Origin: Silene conica
Taxonomy: Eukaryota; Streptophyta; Magnoliopsida; Caryophyllales; Caryophyllaceae
Reading direction: 5' to 3'
Assembly: GCA_029255685.2 (NCBI GenBank)
Contig: CM055317.2
Location: forward strand, 22,018,501-22,082,500
DNA length: 64,000 nt
The translations under genes and the position numbers were made by a program. Positions 1-10,852 of this stretch are shown here, in pieces (the first letter of the stretch is position 1; the number at the start of each line of letters is the position of its first letter). The notes below the pieces were generated by a model. It was not told the DNA's origin, ran no database searches, and saw only the letters and a program-made list of their open reading frames with translations.

Positions 1-904
1 GGGGAATTGAAGGTCTGTAACATCCCGTATTTTCGTAAAAGTATGATTTATTAATTTAAAGTAGTTTACGGAATTTAATAATGTTTTAATTATAATTCGT
101 AAGTTTTATTTTAAGAAACGCTGTTAAGTCCGTCTTGAGTTGTTTAATTTAAAGATGTCACGTTTACTTGGCAAATCCCGTTTAAAGAACTTCCGCTCCT
201 TACATTTTACAAACCCGACTCAAGTCAAATATAAAGTACACCTCCTTCCTCATTTCACGTTAAACCCTCCATCACCAAAATAAAATACAGTGACTTGTTC
301 TTCCATTTTTACTCTTTTTCATCTTCACAAAATCATCATCCATTTACTCATCTCAACTCCGTTTGACACAAGGTTTTCACCATCGCATTCCTCTCTTCAT
401 TTCCGTTCTTTCTATCTCTTTCTTTTTCCGTTTCGTCAAAATCAATTTCTGGGCTGTTTTGGGGTTAACTCGAAATTACCCTTTTATAATCCGTTTTGTT
501 GTTTGTAGGTGTTGATTCGGACGACCCAGACAAAGACTCGTACATTGTTCAAGAGTAGAAGTGAAGAAATCGCTCTTAAAGGTGACGATAATGAGAAACT
601 CGGCCTTTTTGTTAAAATAGCAAGTTTTGTTGTGTTCTTCTTAATGTTTCTGATTTTTGTTTAAGAATGATGTTTAATGGACTTAGTAACATGTTTAGGA
701 ATGTCCTTATGTGATGAATTCATGCCTTATTGATGTTCATATGCTCTTATGTTATTTTCAGAAATTTCATGTTTTGCGACGGATACATATATTAATCGTA
801 TTGAGGATTGTTATGGGTTTGTTTGCTGTTAGATAGTGTTATTGGGTGATGTAGGATCGGTTTTGATTGATTCTTTTTCCGTATGTTTCGTATGCTTGTT
901 TGAA

Positions 905-1810
905 GCCCCAAGAAATTGGACGGCACTTATGTCGGGTTCGGTAATGGATTTGAGGATGAAAGACCCCCCGGCCGGGCAACCGGAAGGGAGACCGGCTCTC
1001 GCCTCAAATTAGTTCCCGAAGTTGGCTAAGTGTTTCATGGATGTTTAATGATGAGATATTTAAGAAATGATTGTCATTCGAATTTGAGTTGTTGTACATC
1101 TTAGAGATGACATTTGTGTTTTGTGTTAACCTGCTGTGCGCTGCTATAGTACTCGAGTTCTCACTTGACTGCATTGTGTAGCTGGTTGGCCGTAGTGGCT
1201 TGGTCCTCACGGTCAGGTCTTAGATTGTCTGCCCGCCTTCGGGCATATCTCGTTCCTAGCTAGTTCGGGTCTTGGGGGTGCCTTGTGCACTTGTCGAATC
1301 GGGGATCGGGATTCGTTCCGCTCCGAGAGTCTGGCCAGGTTTAGACTAGGACAGTCTTTTGATGTCGTCCTACCAGGGGGTTGTATAGTCTGAGATTGGG
1401 GATGTCGTGGTATATAGATGAGTCGATTGTCGGCCTGCTCATAGTAGTAGGAGTCGAGTCACTTGGATGACCTATCTCTTATTTGTAGAGTCACTTGGAT
1501 GACCTATTTGTTGTAGGAGTCGAGTCACTTGGATGACCTATCTCTTGTTTGTAGAGTCACTTGGTTGGCCTATAGTTGTTAGAGTCGAGTCACTAGGTGA
1601 CCTATCTCTTGTTGATAAAATTGGATGTTGAGTATGCCTTAGTTGTATTTGTGAATGTATGATACTTGGCTATCTTAGTATTGTTCGTCCAAGGCATTGG
1701 ACGACTCTTAGTCCGGTTTCGTAAATGGTTTGGATTGAAAGACCCCCCCGGCCGGGCAACCGGAAGGGAAACCGGCTCTCCTTCCAAATAGTTTCCGAAG
1801 TTGGTTGAGA
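905..1810 (+). repeat. Direct duplication of a GC-rich block inside the solo LTR (905-1030 and 1685-1810)
   Basis: Two blocks about 780 bp apart share a core containing GGCCGGGCAACCGGAAGG, preceded by a run of C and followed by ACCGGCTCTC and CCGAAGTTGG. The core can fold on itself (CCGG-rich). The blocks are the most GC-rich part of the LTR. Their role is unknown. Confidence 0.7.
1448..1617 (+). repeat. Short tandem repeats inside the solo LTR
   Basis: About three copies of a compound unit near 67 bp occur here, each made of a longer and a shorter version of a segment containing GAGTCACTTGGATGACCTAT. Copies differ by small substitutions. No coding potential is seen. Confidence 0.7.
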
Positions 1811-2299
1811 GCCTTTGCATAGTATTGCATGATGTTATGAAAGATGAGATATTGAGATTTGTATGCTTCACATGTTTTATATATGTTGGAGTATATTGTA
1901 TGCTTATGTGTTATGTGTTATTGACAATAGGTGGCTAGGAGCACTCTAGTCACTCCCCACTGACTGTGGCGCACATGTTGTATGTGTGTAGGTACATGAA
2001 GCTGTTTTGCAGGGGGTTACGTTGAGGCTAGCGAGCGATGATCCTTCATCGTTGACTTTTACCTTATCGTGTAGCTAGACCTTAGACTTATGTTCCCGTA
2101 TTTTGTGCCTGTAGGGATATGTTATCCCGGGCTGCTTTGTATCGTACTTAATACTTATTTATGTTTCATTTCATCTTCCGCATGTTTAGTTGGTTAAGAC
2201 ACCTCGCATGTTTTATTTATCATGTCAAAAGTTTTAATTCCGCTGCATTTTTGGCATGTTTTGTATGTTTACTTTTACGCTTTCGCGAGGGGTTTTACA

Positions 2300-4133
2300 A
2301 GGTCCTTCACCCTCAGACGAAGCTAGCACATCAAGAGCTGGTGAAGAAAGCCAAGGATCACCCTCTGATCCCACAAACATCAATGCCCAAACTCCCCCAC
2401 CAAATCCTCCCCACACAACAGACCCTGAAACTGTTGCATCAGAACAGAATGAACAAGCTCTCGCTCCTAACACCACCATACCAAGGAAATGGAAACACCA
2501 AAGCTCTCATCCTCTTGATAACCTGACCAGTGACCTTGATTCAGGGGTAAAAACCAGATCATCACTCAGAAACTTTTGTGCATACAATGCCTACCTCTCA
2601 CAAATTGAACCCAACCACATTTCAATTGCCCTCGAAGACCCTTGTTGGATCTTGGCCATGCAAGAAGAGTTGGACCCATTCAAAAGAAGTGAGGTATGGC
2701 ATCTTGTCCCTAGGCCGTCAAATCGGACTGTTATTGGCACTAGGTGGGTCTTTCGAAATAAGCTAGATGACAACGGAGAAATCGTAAGGAACAAAACAAG
2801 GCTAGTGGTGCAAGGGTATAACCAACAAGAGGGAATTGATTTTGACGAAACCTTTGCAATGGTAGCCAGGCTTGAAGCCATACGAATTCTCATTGCCTTC
2901 GCAGGTCATCATGGTGTAAAAATTTTTCAAATGGATGTAAAATCCGTATTCTTAAATGGCTATCTTAATGAAGAAGTTTTTGTGGAACAACCACCGGGTT
3001 TCTTGGATGATGAATCACCGAACCATGTTTACAAACTTGATAAAGCACTATATGGTTTAAAACAGGCTCCTAGAGCATGGTATGATAGGCTTTCAAAGTT
3101 TCTCTTGGAAAATGGTTTTGTACGTGGTTCGGTTGATAAAACTCTGTTCATTAAGGCACACTCAGATGTAATGTTGCTTGTGCAAGTATATGTCGATGAC
3201 ATAATCTTTGGCGCAACAAGTGAAGCTCTTTATGATTATTTTGCAAGTCTAATGAAATCTGAGTTTGAAATGAGCATGATGGGAGAACTAGGTTTCTTTC
3301 TTGGCCTTCAAATCAAGCAAAAATAAGAAGGCACAATGATCCATCAACAAAAGTATGTGAAGGAAATGTTGAGTAAGTTCGGGTTGACCAATGCGAAACC
3401 CGTTGCTACACCCATGGTATCTAACCTCAAACTTGATCTTGATCCTAATGGTAAGAGTGTTAGTGAAAAGGTGTATCGAGGTATGAATGGTTCATTACTT
3501 TACTTGACCGCAAGTCGACCCGATATTCAATTTAGTGTTTGTGTATGTGCTCGTTTTCAAGCTAACCCTAATGAATCTCACTTCAAAGCCGTAAAAAGGA
3601 TTTTTAAATACTTGGTTGGAACCCAACATCTATATCTTTGGTATCCTTCTTACTATGAGCTTGATCTTGTAGGGTTTTCCGATGCCGATTATGCGGGATG
3701 CATGTTAGATCGTAAGAGCACGTCGGGAATTGCCACGTTCATGGGCCCATGCTTGCTCACGTGGGCCTCCAAAAAGCAAAACACCGTGTCTTTATCAACG
3801 GCCGAAAGCGAGTACATCAGTGCTGCACTCTGTTGCACACAAATCCTATGGGTTCGTCAACAATTGCACGATTTCGGTATTAATTTCGAATCCACTCCTA
3901 TTTTTTGTGATAATACTAGTGCAATTAATATCTCTAAGAACCCAATACAACACTCTCGGACCAAACATATTGAGATAAGGCATCATTTTTTACGTGATCA
4001 AGTCGAAAAAGGAACGATATGTCTTAACTTTTGTAAAACCGAAAATCAAATTGCGGATATTTTTACAAAACCGTTAGAAAGAGAACAATTCGTAAAACTT
4101 AGGTTGGAAATTGGTTTATTAAGTGATATGTGA
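2300..4133 (+). pseudogene. SIRE copia pol 3' part: reverse transcriptase and RNase H
   Basis: Translation shows a copia reverse transcriptase. It has the conserved entry segment with GTRWVFRNK, the [12 protein letters not shown] block, [14 protein letters not shown], and the catalytic YVDDIIFG motif. RNase H follows, with GFSDADYAGC, ADxKS-like and FCDNTSAI motifs, ending near HFLRDQVEKGTI and DIFTKPLE. This order (RT, then RNase H at the pol end) is that of Ty1/copia. Its neighbours, an envelope-like ORF and a SIRE-like LTR, support SIRE. The stretch is broken, with about one visible interruption. The upstream integrase and gag are outside the window. Confidence 0.88.
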
Positions 4134-4528
4134 CATTAAATAATTTCCGTCTCCTAAATGATTGACTAGAGTCGAGAATATACGTGGATCGGTTTAAAAA
4201 TGCTATTTGTGTTTGTGTACGGTTTTTAATGCAAGTCCATTAAGAAAATAAAGAGAGTAGGCATGCATGTGTTTATCCAATAAAGCAAGCTATGACCCAT
4301 CAAATCAACACTTATTATCATCTCAAATCACCTCACCACTACCCAAAAACCGCCTCATTTAACTCCCACACTCAACCACCCAAACCGTATAATCCCCTCC
4401 TTTACCCATTAGTCATTAACCTCTCCCTCTCTCATCCCTTAATTCAAAAATTAAAACCACTTCTCTCACCTTCAACCTCCTCCTATACCCTCTTTTAACC
4501 GCCATTTACCCATTAAAACCTCTCAAAA
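4134..4528 (+). other. Non-coding spacer between SIRE pol and envelope-like ORF
   Basis: The spacer is C-rich and A-rich and has no convincing coding sequence. Short ORFs here have low-complexity composition. In SIRE elements the downstream ORF is thought to be expressed separately or by read-through, but nothing here decides which. Confidence 0.5.
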
Positions 4529-6628
4529 ATGCCTCCTAAAAATTTAAGCCGAGAGTTTAAAAATCTTGCCAACACCTACAACCCCAAATACGTTACTAAG
4601 CTTACCATGGCCTCCCCTTCATCCCCTGCCAAAACCACCACTGCCAAGACCAAGGCAAAAACCACGACCGGTCCAAAGACCAAGCCTGTTTCGAAGAAGG
4701 GAGTTACCACCAAAAAGAATTTGGGAGTACCGATGGATGTCCCCTCAGAGTCCGAATCCGACCATGAAAACCCGAATGAACCAAGGGACGAAGACTCTGT
4801 TGCAGGGAATGAGGAAAATGAGCATGCAACTGATAAAAATGTTGAGGTAGTTGATGGAAACGAAAAAGGAAACGAAGAAGAAGAAGAGGGGGCTGAGGAA
4901 AGCGAAAAGGAAGAAGAGGAAGTCAATGAAAGTGAGAAAGAAAATGAGGAGAATGAAGAAGTCGAGGAGAGTGAAGGAGGTGAGGAAGAAGAAACTGAAA
5001 AAGAAAAAGGGAGAAAGAAAAACAAGGGAAACGGAAGTGATAATGAGATTGAAAGAGGAACAGAAAATGCAAAGAAGAATATGGGAAAGAAAAAAGGAGA
5101 GGCAGCCGAGAAAGGGCATAAGATCCGGGAAGAAGGTGCCAAGGGAGTTGAACCCGAAAAAGGAAGTAACAAGAAAAAGAGTGTTGCCCAGAAAAGAAAG
5201 ACACGGGCTGTTGAGAGTGAACACGAGGAGGTACGCGGGAAAGAAAAGCATATGGAAACAGTTGCACCTCATGCAAATGAGGGGGAATTTCATGATCATG
5301 AGGTATTTGATGATGAGTTTGAACCATTGGAGCACACCACTCTCCAATCAAAACTCAAGAGAAAAATAAGTGAGATGTTTGGGGAAGACGAAGAGGACGA
5401 TGAAACATTCATCTCAAGCTTGAAGAAAACCAAAGCTACAAAAATCACCAAACCCCCACAAAAACCAACCCGTCTCCTTACCAAAAAGACCAAAATCATA
5501 CCCAAAACCCGTCTTCAAAAGCAAACCAAAATCACTGAGCAGGCTAGCACTTCTAACCCATGCACTACCATTATTGCCACCTCCTTTGATGAACCATTTA
5601 AGAATGAGGTATGGGCGCATCTCTCCAATCTTCCTATCTCCGAAGAGGTGCTTGACAAGTGCCACCGCTTGCTATCTTGCTCATTCAACTCGGGTAGGCG
5701 TTATGCAAAAGATTGGTATGCTACCTCTCCCGCTTTTAATTTTTTCAAAACTGAAATGGTTGTCCAACATTGGGTTGATTTGCTAGACATGTACTGCCCT
5801 GTGTACGTGTCTGAGGTCGTTCAGTTCTTTGCAACTGTACGTGTGGATGTTACATCAGAAACCCTTTTCGCCTACATCAATGATAAACCCCTTGTCCTTA
5901 CCATTGACCAACTGGCCACTGATCTCAAAGTCATTCCTACTGGCCTAGACACATTTCCTAAGGGAACGTGGGGGGAAGTTGAGGCATCCATTATCACTGA
6001 TATAACCAAAACACTCCGACTCGGGTCGCAAAGAGGAGGTCCCTCCAACATCTATGGAACCGAACTTCGTGCTCCCCACCGGTTTATCTTTAACTTCATA
6101 CGACGCGTCCTTGTCCCCAATGCCTACACCCGTGGTCGATGTTCCTATCTTGAGATGACCCTTATCTACTACATCCTCAAAAGCCGACCCATAAGCCTTC
6201 CACACCTCATGTTTTTCCGCATCCATGAACTTGTCAAGGAAATCAAAGTGAGAAAGTTTGACAAAACCACCCTCATCCCATATGGTATGTGGCTCTCCCT
6301 TATCTTTCAGAAACATAAGCTTATTAAGAATGGGGGCCCCGCTGTGGAAAGACTTAGTGATGAGATGACTTCCGGTCTCCTTTCCCAAATGGCCTTGGTC
6401 ATTAAAGAGGGTAATTTGGTGAAAAAATTCAGTGGCAAAGGAACAGATGGGTCAACTGTTGCATCAGGGTTAGCTAATGATAAGTTGGATCAACTCTTGA
6501 CTCTTGTCAAGAAGATGGCTGTGGACATAGAGTCATTGAAAGAGGAGGTGGCTGAGCTGAAAATAGTGAATGAGGACCTCATGGAGAGGCTGACTGGAGA
6601 GGAGCAAGAGGCCGAGGACGAGGCCTAG
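4529..6628 (+). CDS. SIRE envelope-like ORF (699 aa), fossil element gene
   Basis: This is an open frame of 699 codons between pol and the 3' LTR, the place of the envelope-like gene of SIRE elements. The start is the ATG at 4529. The N-terminal ~60 residues are Lys/Thr/Pro-rich. Residues ~60-190 are extremely rich in Glu, Lys and Asn. Residues ~350-600 form a globular part resembling the 'putative plant transposon protein' domain found in plant env-like ORFs (key stretches RRYAKDWYAT, MYCPVYVSEVVQFF, IPYGMWLSLIF). The C-terminal ~45 residues are heptad-like (LKEEVAELKIVNEDLMERL), suggesting a coiled coil. I see no clear signal peptide or transmembrane helix, so an actual envelope role is unproven. 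It appears open throughout. Confidence 0.7.
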   Translation: MPPKNLSREFKNLANTYNPKYVTKLTMASPSSPAKTTTAKTKAKTTTGPKTKPVSKKGVTTKKNLGVPMDVPSESESDHENPNEPRDEDSVAGNEENEHATDKNVEVVDGNEKGNEEEEEGAEESEKEEEEVNESEKENEENEEVEESEGGEEEETEKEKGRKKNKGNGSDNEIERGTENAKKNMGKKKGEAAEKGHKIREEGAKGVEPEKGSNKKKSVAQKRKTRAVESEHEEVRGKEKHMETVAPHANEGEFHDHEVFDDEFEPLEHTTLQSKLKRKISEMFGEDEEDDETFISSLKKTKATKITKPPQKPTRLLTKKTKIIPKTRLQKQTKITEQASTSNPCTTIIATSFDEPFKNEVWAHLSNLPISEEVLDKCHRLLSCSFNSGRRYAKDWYATSPAFNFFKTEMVVQHWVDLLDMYCPVYVSEVVQFFATVRVDVTSETLFAYINDKPLVLTIDQLATDLKVIPTGLDTFPKGTWGEVEASIITDITKTLRLGSQRGGPSNIYGTELRAPHRFIFNFIRRVLVPNAYTRGRCSYLEMTLIYYILKSRPISLPHLMFFRIHELVKEIKVRKFDKTTLIPYGMWLSLIFQKHKLIKNGGPAVERLSDEMTSGLLSQMALVIKEGNLVKKFSGKGTDGSTVASGLANDKLDQLLTLVKKMAVDIESLKEEVAELKIVNEDLMERLTGEEQEAEDEA

Positions 6629-7049
6629 AACCACCCCCACCCCACCCGTCCCCTTATCATCTAGCTTACTACTATTATTATCATTATCATGCATGTATTG
6701 CTGCTAACTCTGTTTTCTGGACTTGTGTTTTAGACTCGTATGCTTGCTTGAACTTCTACTTTAATCCCCGTATGTTTCTCTTCTTGATGATGTCAAGAGG
6801 GGGAAGTGTTATAAAATTTATGTTGCTATTACTTAATGACTCTTAGGCTAACGTACACCGTAGAAATGTATTAGCTACTATGATTAGAAGTCTTACTTAG
6901 GTTAAGATTGTCAAACCCTTGATCACCTTGATTACGTATTGCTTGATGTCTTATTAATTGTGGTTAACAAAGACCGACTCACCATGGGCTAAGGGGGAAC
7001 TTGGGACAAAAAATTTTATGAGTAACTTGCCATCATCAAAGGGGGAATT
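6629..7049 (+). other. SIRE 3' untranslated region with two purine-rich tracts
   Basis: Purine tracts occur near 6792-6805 (AAGAGGGGGAAG) and at 7037-7047 (AAAGGGGGAA). The second lies directly before the TGTTAGAACA LTR start and is the likely plus-strand priming tract. The first is a second copy of the same kind of tract, a pattern seen in SIRE elements. Confidence 0.65.
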
Positions 7050-7848
7050 TGTTAGAACACTTGATGTTGATGATGCCAAGTTACTCCTAATCACTTCTAA
7101 TGTCTTTTTCTAAGTGTTGTGATTAATAGCAAATGATATCAAGCTTGTGAATGATCAAAGACAATCAAGAAGAAGTCCCAAGATGCAAGAGCAGCAATCT
7201 AAGTCGAGTCTAGAAAGAGTGTTGTAAGCAAGGTAATTGATCATACTCATCTAAGTCATTAAAAGTGCAAATGTCATGAAACAGTTCTCAGACTGTTGCA
7301 TGACCTGTGTCTAGTGCTAGTTACGGAGATAATTTTCAAAGAGGATTTCAAATGTTTGAAATTGTTTTCAAAATATCAGCTTGTGTTTAAATAAATTATT
7401 ATTTGAATCAAAGTTCAGAAAATCAAGTTGAAATCTTATTCAAAGGTGACTTGGTCTTTGTGAAAGTAAAATCTTGCTTTATTTCCTCATTTAGCTAAGT
7501 GAGTTTCTCCATGAGGGAAAGTTGAATGCTTCCTTAGCTAAGTAAGTGCAACATAGAGCATTGTGTAATCAGACCAGTCCTTTTCCCCTCTTTGACAAAA
7601 TTGACTCACCATTTTACCCACCAAGTAAAGACAATCACATAGTTGTAAAAGGTGAACAAAGCACATGCTTTAGGGTTTCAAGGCCTTTGTATTTCGGCTA
7701 TATATATGGACCCTTGGGTTCATTTATTGCCAAGACTTTTTAGTGCATTCATTACAAACTTTGCAAAAATGATTTGTGCTTCATTCTTCAAAGTAACTTT
7801 GCAAATGTTTTAAGTTTTTAAAAGTCTTCAAAAAGGTTTTAACAAAGA
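7050..7848 (+). mobile_element. SIRE 3' LTR, first piece
   Basis: The LTR starts TGTTAGAACACTTGATG right after the purine tract. It has no coding content. It is interrupted at 7848 by an Athila element, and the LTR resumes at 20125 after the duplicated AAAGA. Confidence 0.75.
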
Positions 7849-9150
7849 TGACACCCGTCGTTGAGGGGTGCCAAAGATAAGATTTATAAAACCTCAGCTT
7901 AAACTCAGTTAGGATAAGTCAAGGGTCGAACCACAGAGAGACAGGGTAAATTATGTTTGTAAATTTAAAGTCTATTGCAAGTAACCAAAAAAGGGGGGTT
8001 TGAATTGGGATTTTAACTAACAACTAAAGTAACAAAATAATAAGAAAATTAAGATAAGATAGAAAGGAGATTAGGAACTTAGGTTCCCCATGGTCAAAAC
8101 AAGCCAATGAAAGGGTAAAATAACCAAATAACACAATCCCAAGGAACAAAGAATAAACCTTTAGGTCAAAATTCTACCCAATCCTTACGGTCTTAGGGTT
8201 CCTAGAAAAGCACTAAACTTTCGTTCAAGGGCTATCCCAAAGTTGTTGTTAAACTAATCCTAATAATCTTTCAATCCTAAGGATTAGTTCACCAACAACA
8301 ATGGGGGATTGGTAATTTAATCATCAAACTTATCAAAGTCAAGTTTTTACATGGTTCCCCTAATTCCTAATCACAAGAATTAGTTATGCATACTTCTGAT
8401 TATGAAACTAACAATTACTAAGAATATCAAAGAGATAAACATAATTAAAGAAGACAATAAAAGGGAAAACATGAAATAAGAAATAACAACAAGATGAACA
8501 ACAAGATTGAATTAAAGGAAAGATTAATTAAAACAAACTTACAAATTTGAATGGAAATCCTAATAATAAAGATGAAAGCTTTGTAACAACATTCTAACAA
8601 TGGAGCCTTCAAACATAGAGTACTTGGTAAAATTCCTAGGGTAGAAAATTGCTGAAAAACTACTTAACCTAATAGAAGAGTTTTGATCTCCTTAAATAAG
8701 AAATATTACAAGATTAGGAAATCAGAAAAGAAAACGGAAGTCTCGAAACAGGGTCTGGTCGGTCGACCTGTTTTCTCGGTCGGTCGACCGGATCTGCCAA
8801 TGCGGACTTAATTTCTGCGAATTTGGGCTTCCGTGAAGAATTGGGCCCGATTACGTAATTGACATCGGTCGGCCGACCTGTTTTCTCGGTCGGTCGACCG
8901 ATCCTCTTTATTTTCAGTTTCGATTCAGCCCGATAATTATACTTGAACACACCATCTGAATTACCGCTCCAAAAACAGCTTTCTAAAGGCAAATAAGGTT
9001 TGGTTTTGCTTACTTCCGCGTATTCCTACATACAAAACACAGAAATACCAAAGTAGACAATATGGGAGAAAAAGCAACTAAAAAGTCACGAAAGTGTAAG
9101 AAAATACGTGCCAAAAGAGTAAATAAAATGCATAAAATAGGCACGTATCA
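7849..9150 (-). repeat. Athila 3' LTR (left copy)
   Basis: The 1302-bp LTR on the plus strand runs from TGACACCCGTCG to GGCACGTATCA. Two pairs of the 12-bp GGTCGGTCGACC-like motif lie at 8757/8778 and 8867/8888. The sequence complementary to CTGTCTCTCTGTGGTTCGACC, near 7927-7947, marks the end region common to Athila LTRs. Confidence 0.92.
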
Positions 9151-9172
9151 AATTCCCCAAACCAAACCTTGC
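9151..9172 (-). other. Athila polypurine tract
   Basis: On the minus strand a G/A/T-rich run ending TTTGGGGAATT directly abuts the LTR start TGATACGTGCC. This is the expected plus-strand priming site. Confidence 0.6.
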
Positions 9173-10852
9173 TTGTCCTCAAGCAAGCACTAAGACTCAA
9201 AAGAAAATAAAACTCCTAATGGAACGGACCTCATACTTTTCATAACCAAACACAACACTATGCTTAACCAATTTAATGCATCCTTCAACTATGATCAAAC
9301 ACAATGTCAAGAGCAAAACGAATTAAACATGTTGGAAAAGCATGCTAAAATTTCAACCTTGCAAGACCCATTCTAATTGGACTCTCGCGGTACGCTCGAG
9401 ACACTCATGAAAGCAAAGGGTCAAATGTATATGTGAAAGATAATAAGATAAATAAAAGTAAGGACTCTCACCTATCTACGACCCGTAAGAACATGCCTGC
9501 AATCTAACATGAATAAAATCTCTACAACCGTACATATGCATTCCCACACTAAATAACCATGACACATGCCGAGGTAAATTTGGGATTGTGAGGCTAAAGG
9601 TAAGAAGGGGTTTAAAATAAGTTATGGGAAGAGGGGTTAAACCGAGCTAACATCCGTCTATCCATACTATAAGATCACTTCTTTTTGTTTGCTTTTTGAT
9701 TTTTCTTTCATATATGCCAATATTCCACAATTTCTTCCAAATTTTTTTCTTTTTATTATATTTTTTTTTTCTTTTTGAAAAATCGGCCCATTCAATGGTC
9801 CTGGTCGACCGACCGGGGGAACTGGTCGACCGACCAGCCTTGAAAACAGGCTGCTCCGTTTTTTTTTTCATTTTCTGTGTCTTTTTTTTTTTTTTTTTCT
9901 TTTTCATCATTCTCCCAAAATCAAAATTCACCGATGAAGCATAAACCAAAGGATGGCAAGGAAAACAGTCCCATTACTAAATTACTAGCTCGGCTAGGGT
10001 AAGCAAGTTTTAGAATGTAGCAAATGGGTAAAAGAGTTCAATTTGGCTATGTGAGGATAATGGGAATAAAGAGAAAGGGGGACCTCTACCACATGTGTCA
10101 ACAAACCACAAAACCGAATGCATACAGGTATTAAGAAGACAAAATTCATGTTTATGCAAATTGATGTAACATGCCTCAAGAGGAGAAACTACTCACAACC
10201 TACATGAAATCGGTCATGGATGTCACCGATTTATTAAGCTCTAATCCTTAGAATATGTAGTAGTTTGCCAAAAAGAGAGTCAAGTCTAATAATTTAGCAT
10301 GAAATCAACAAAAACTCGTAGATAATGCAAAAGACTAGCTTGAAAATTTTTGAAAAAATGCAAGGCAAAGCAATATGTGATATGTGAGGCATAACTAGTA
10401 TTTATCCGTTCCGACTCGACCTAAAAACCTAAGACAGAGAAGAACGCGCGACAGGGAAGAACACGCGACAAGAGAGGATGAAAACAAGAAAAACACCTAA
10501 AGGAATGAAAAACAAAAGACACAAAAACAATTGCATACTCACAAAGGAGTATGCAAACACCCTCCCCAAACCAAAACGCACAATGCCCTCATTGTGCTCA
10601 TCAGCATACAACCACAGCATAGGGATGGGGGTAGGCGGAAAAGAAGCAAACAAAGAAAGGAAAAGGAAAAAGACTAGAAACTACAAACAGAGTCTATGGA
10701 GGAAGGAGGGGAAAACTGGAAATCGAAAGGGGAAAATTGGAAATCTAAGGAGGGAAAACACTTACAAAGTAAATGTGGACCTCTCCAAACCGAACCAATC
10801 AATAGGGGCCTCCCCAAACCGAACCCCAAAGAGGGTAAGGTTAAGCACGTCC
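9173..10852 (-). other. Athila 3' non-coding region
   Basis: About 1.7 kb separates the env-like ORF from the purine tract. It contains one GGTCGACCGACC pair (9803 and 9824) and T-rich and A-rich runs around 9735-9905. No frame gives a domain I recognise. Long 3' non-coding DNA is usual in Athila elements. Confidence 0.6.

Larger units (their letters stand above)
16..2299 (+). mobile_element. Solo LTR, probably Ty3/gypsy, with AGGTC target duplication
   Basis: The segment begins TGTAACATCC and ends GGTTTTACA, so it has TG...CA ends with a 5-bp terminal inverted repeat (TGTAA/TTACA). It is flanked by AGGTC at 11-15 and again at 2300-2304, the 5-bp duplication typical of LTR integration. No coding domain, primer-binding site or purine tract is visible inside, so it fits a 2284-bp solo LTR left by recombination between two LTRs. 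The long LTR and the TGTAACATCC start suggest a gypsy lineage such as Retand or Tekay, but that is inference. It interrupts the pol region of the surrounding SIRE element and is therefore younger than it. Confidence 0.82.

Noticed and set aside
4576-5351. Minus-strand open frames opposite the SIRE envelope-like ORF
   Set aside because: They are the antisense of the Glu/Lys-rich tract and give Ser/Phe/Leu-rich nonsense.
6790-6806. Purine tract as the SIRE LTR boundary
   Set aside because: A second tract at 7037-7047 is directly followed by the TG-start LTR motif TGTTAGAACA, so that one marks the boundary.
8714-8992. Open frames of 92 codons in both Athila LTRs
   Set aside because: They exist only because the LTR is duplicated, and they run through the palindromes. 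There is no domain and no reason for translation.
9841-9900. Long T run as a LINE or SINE tail
   Set aside because: It lies within the Athila non-coding region without flanking duplications, so it is treated as simple sequence.
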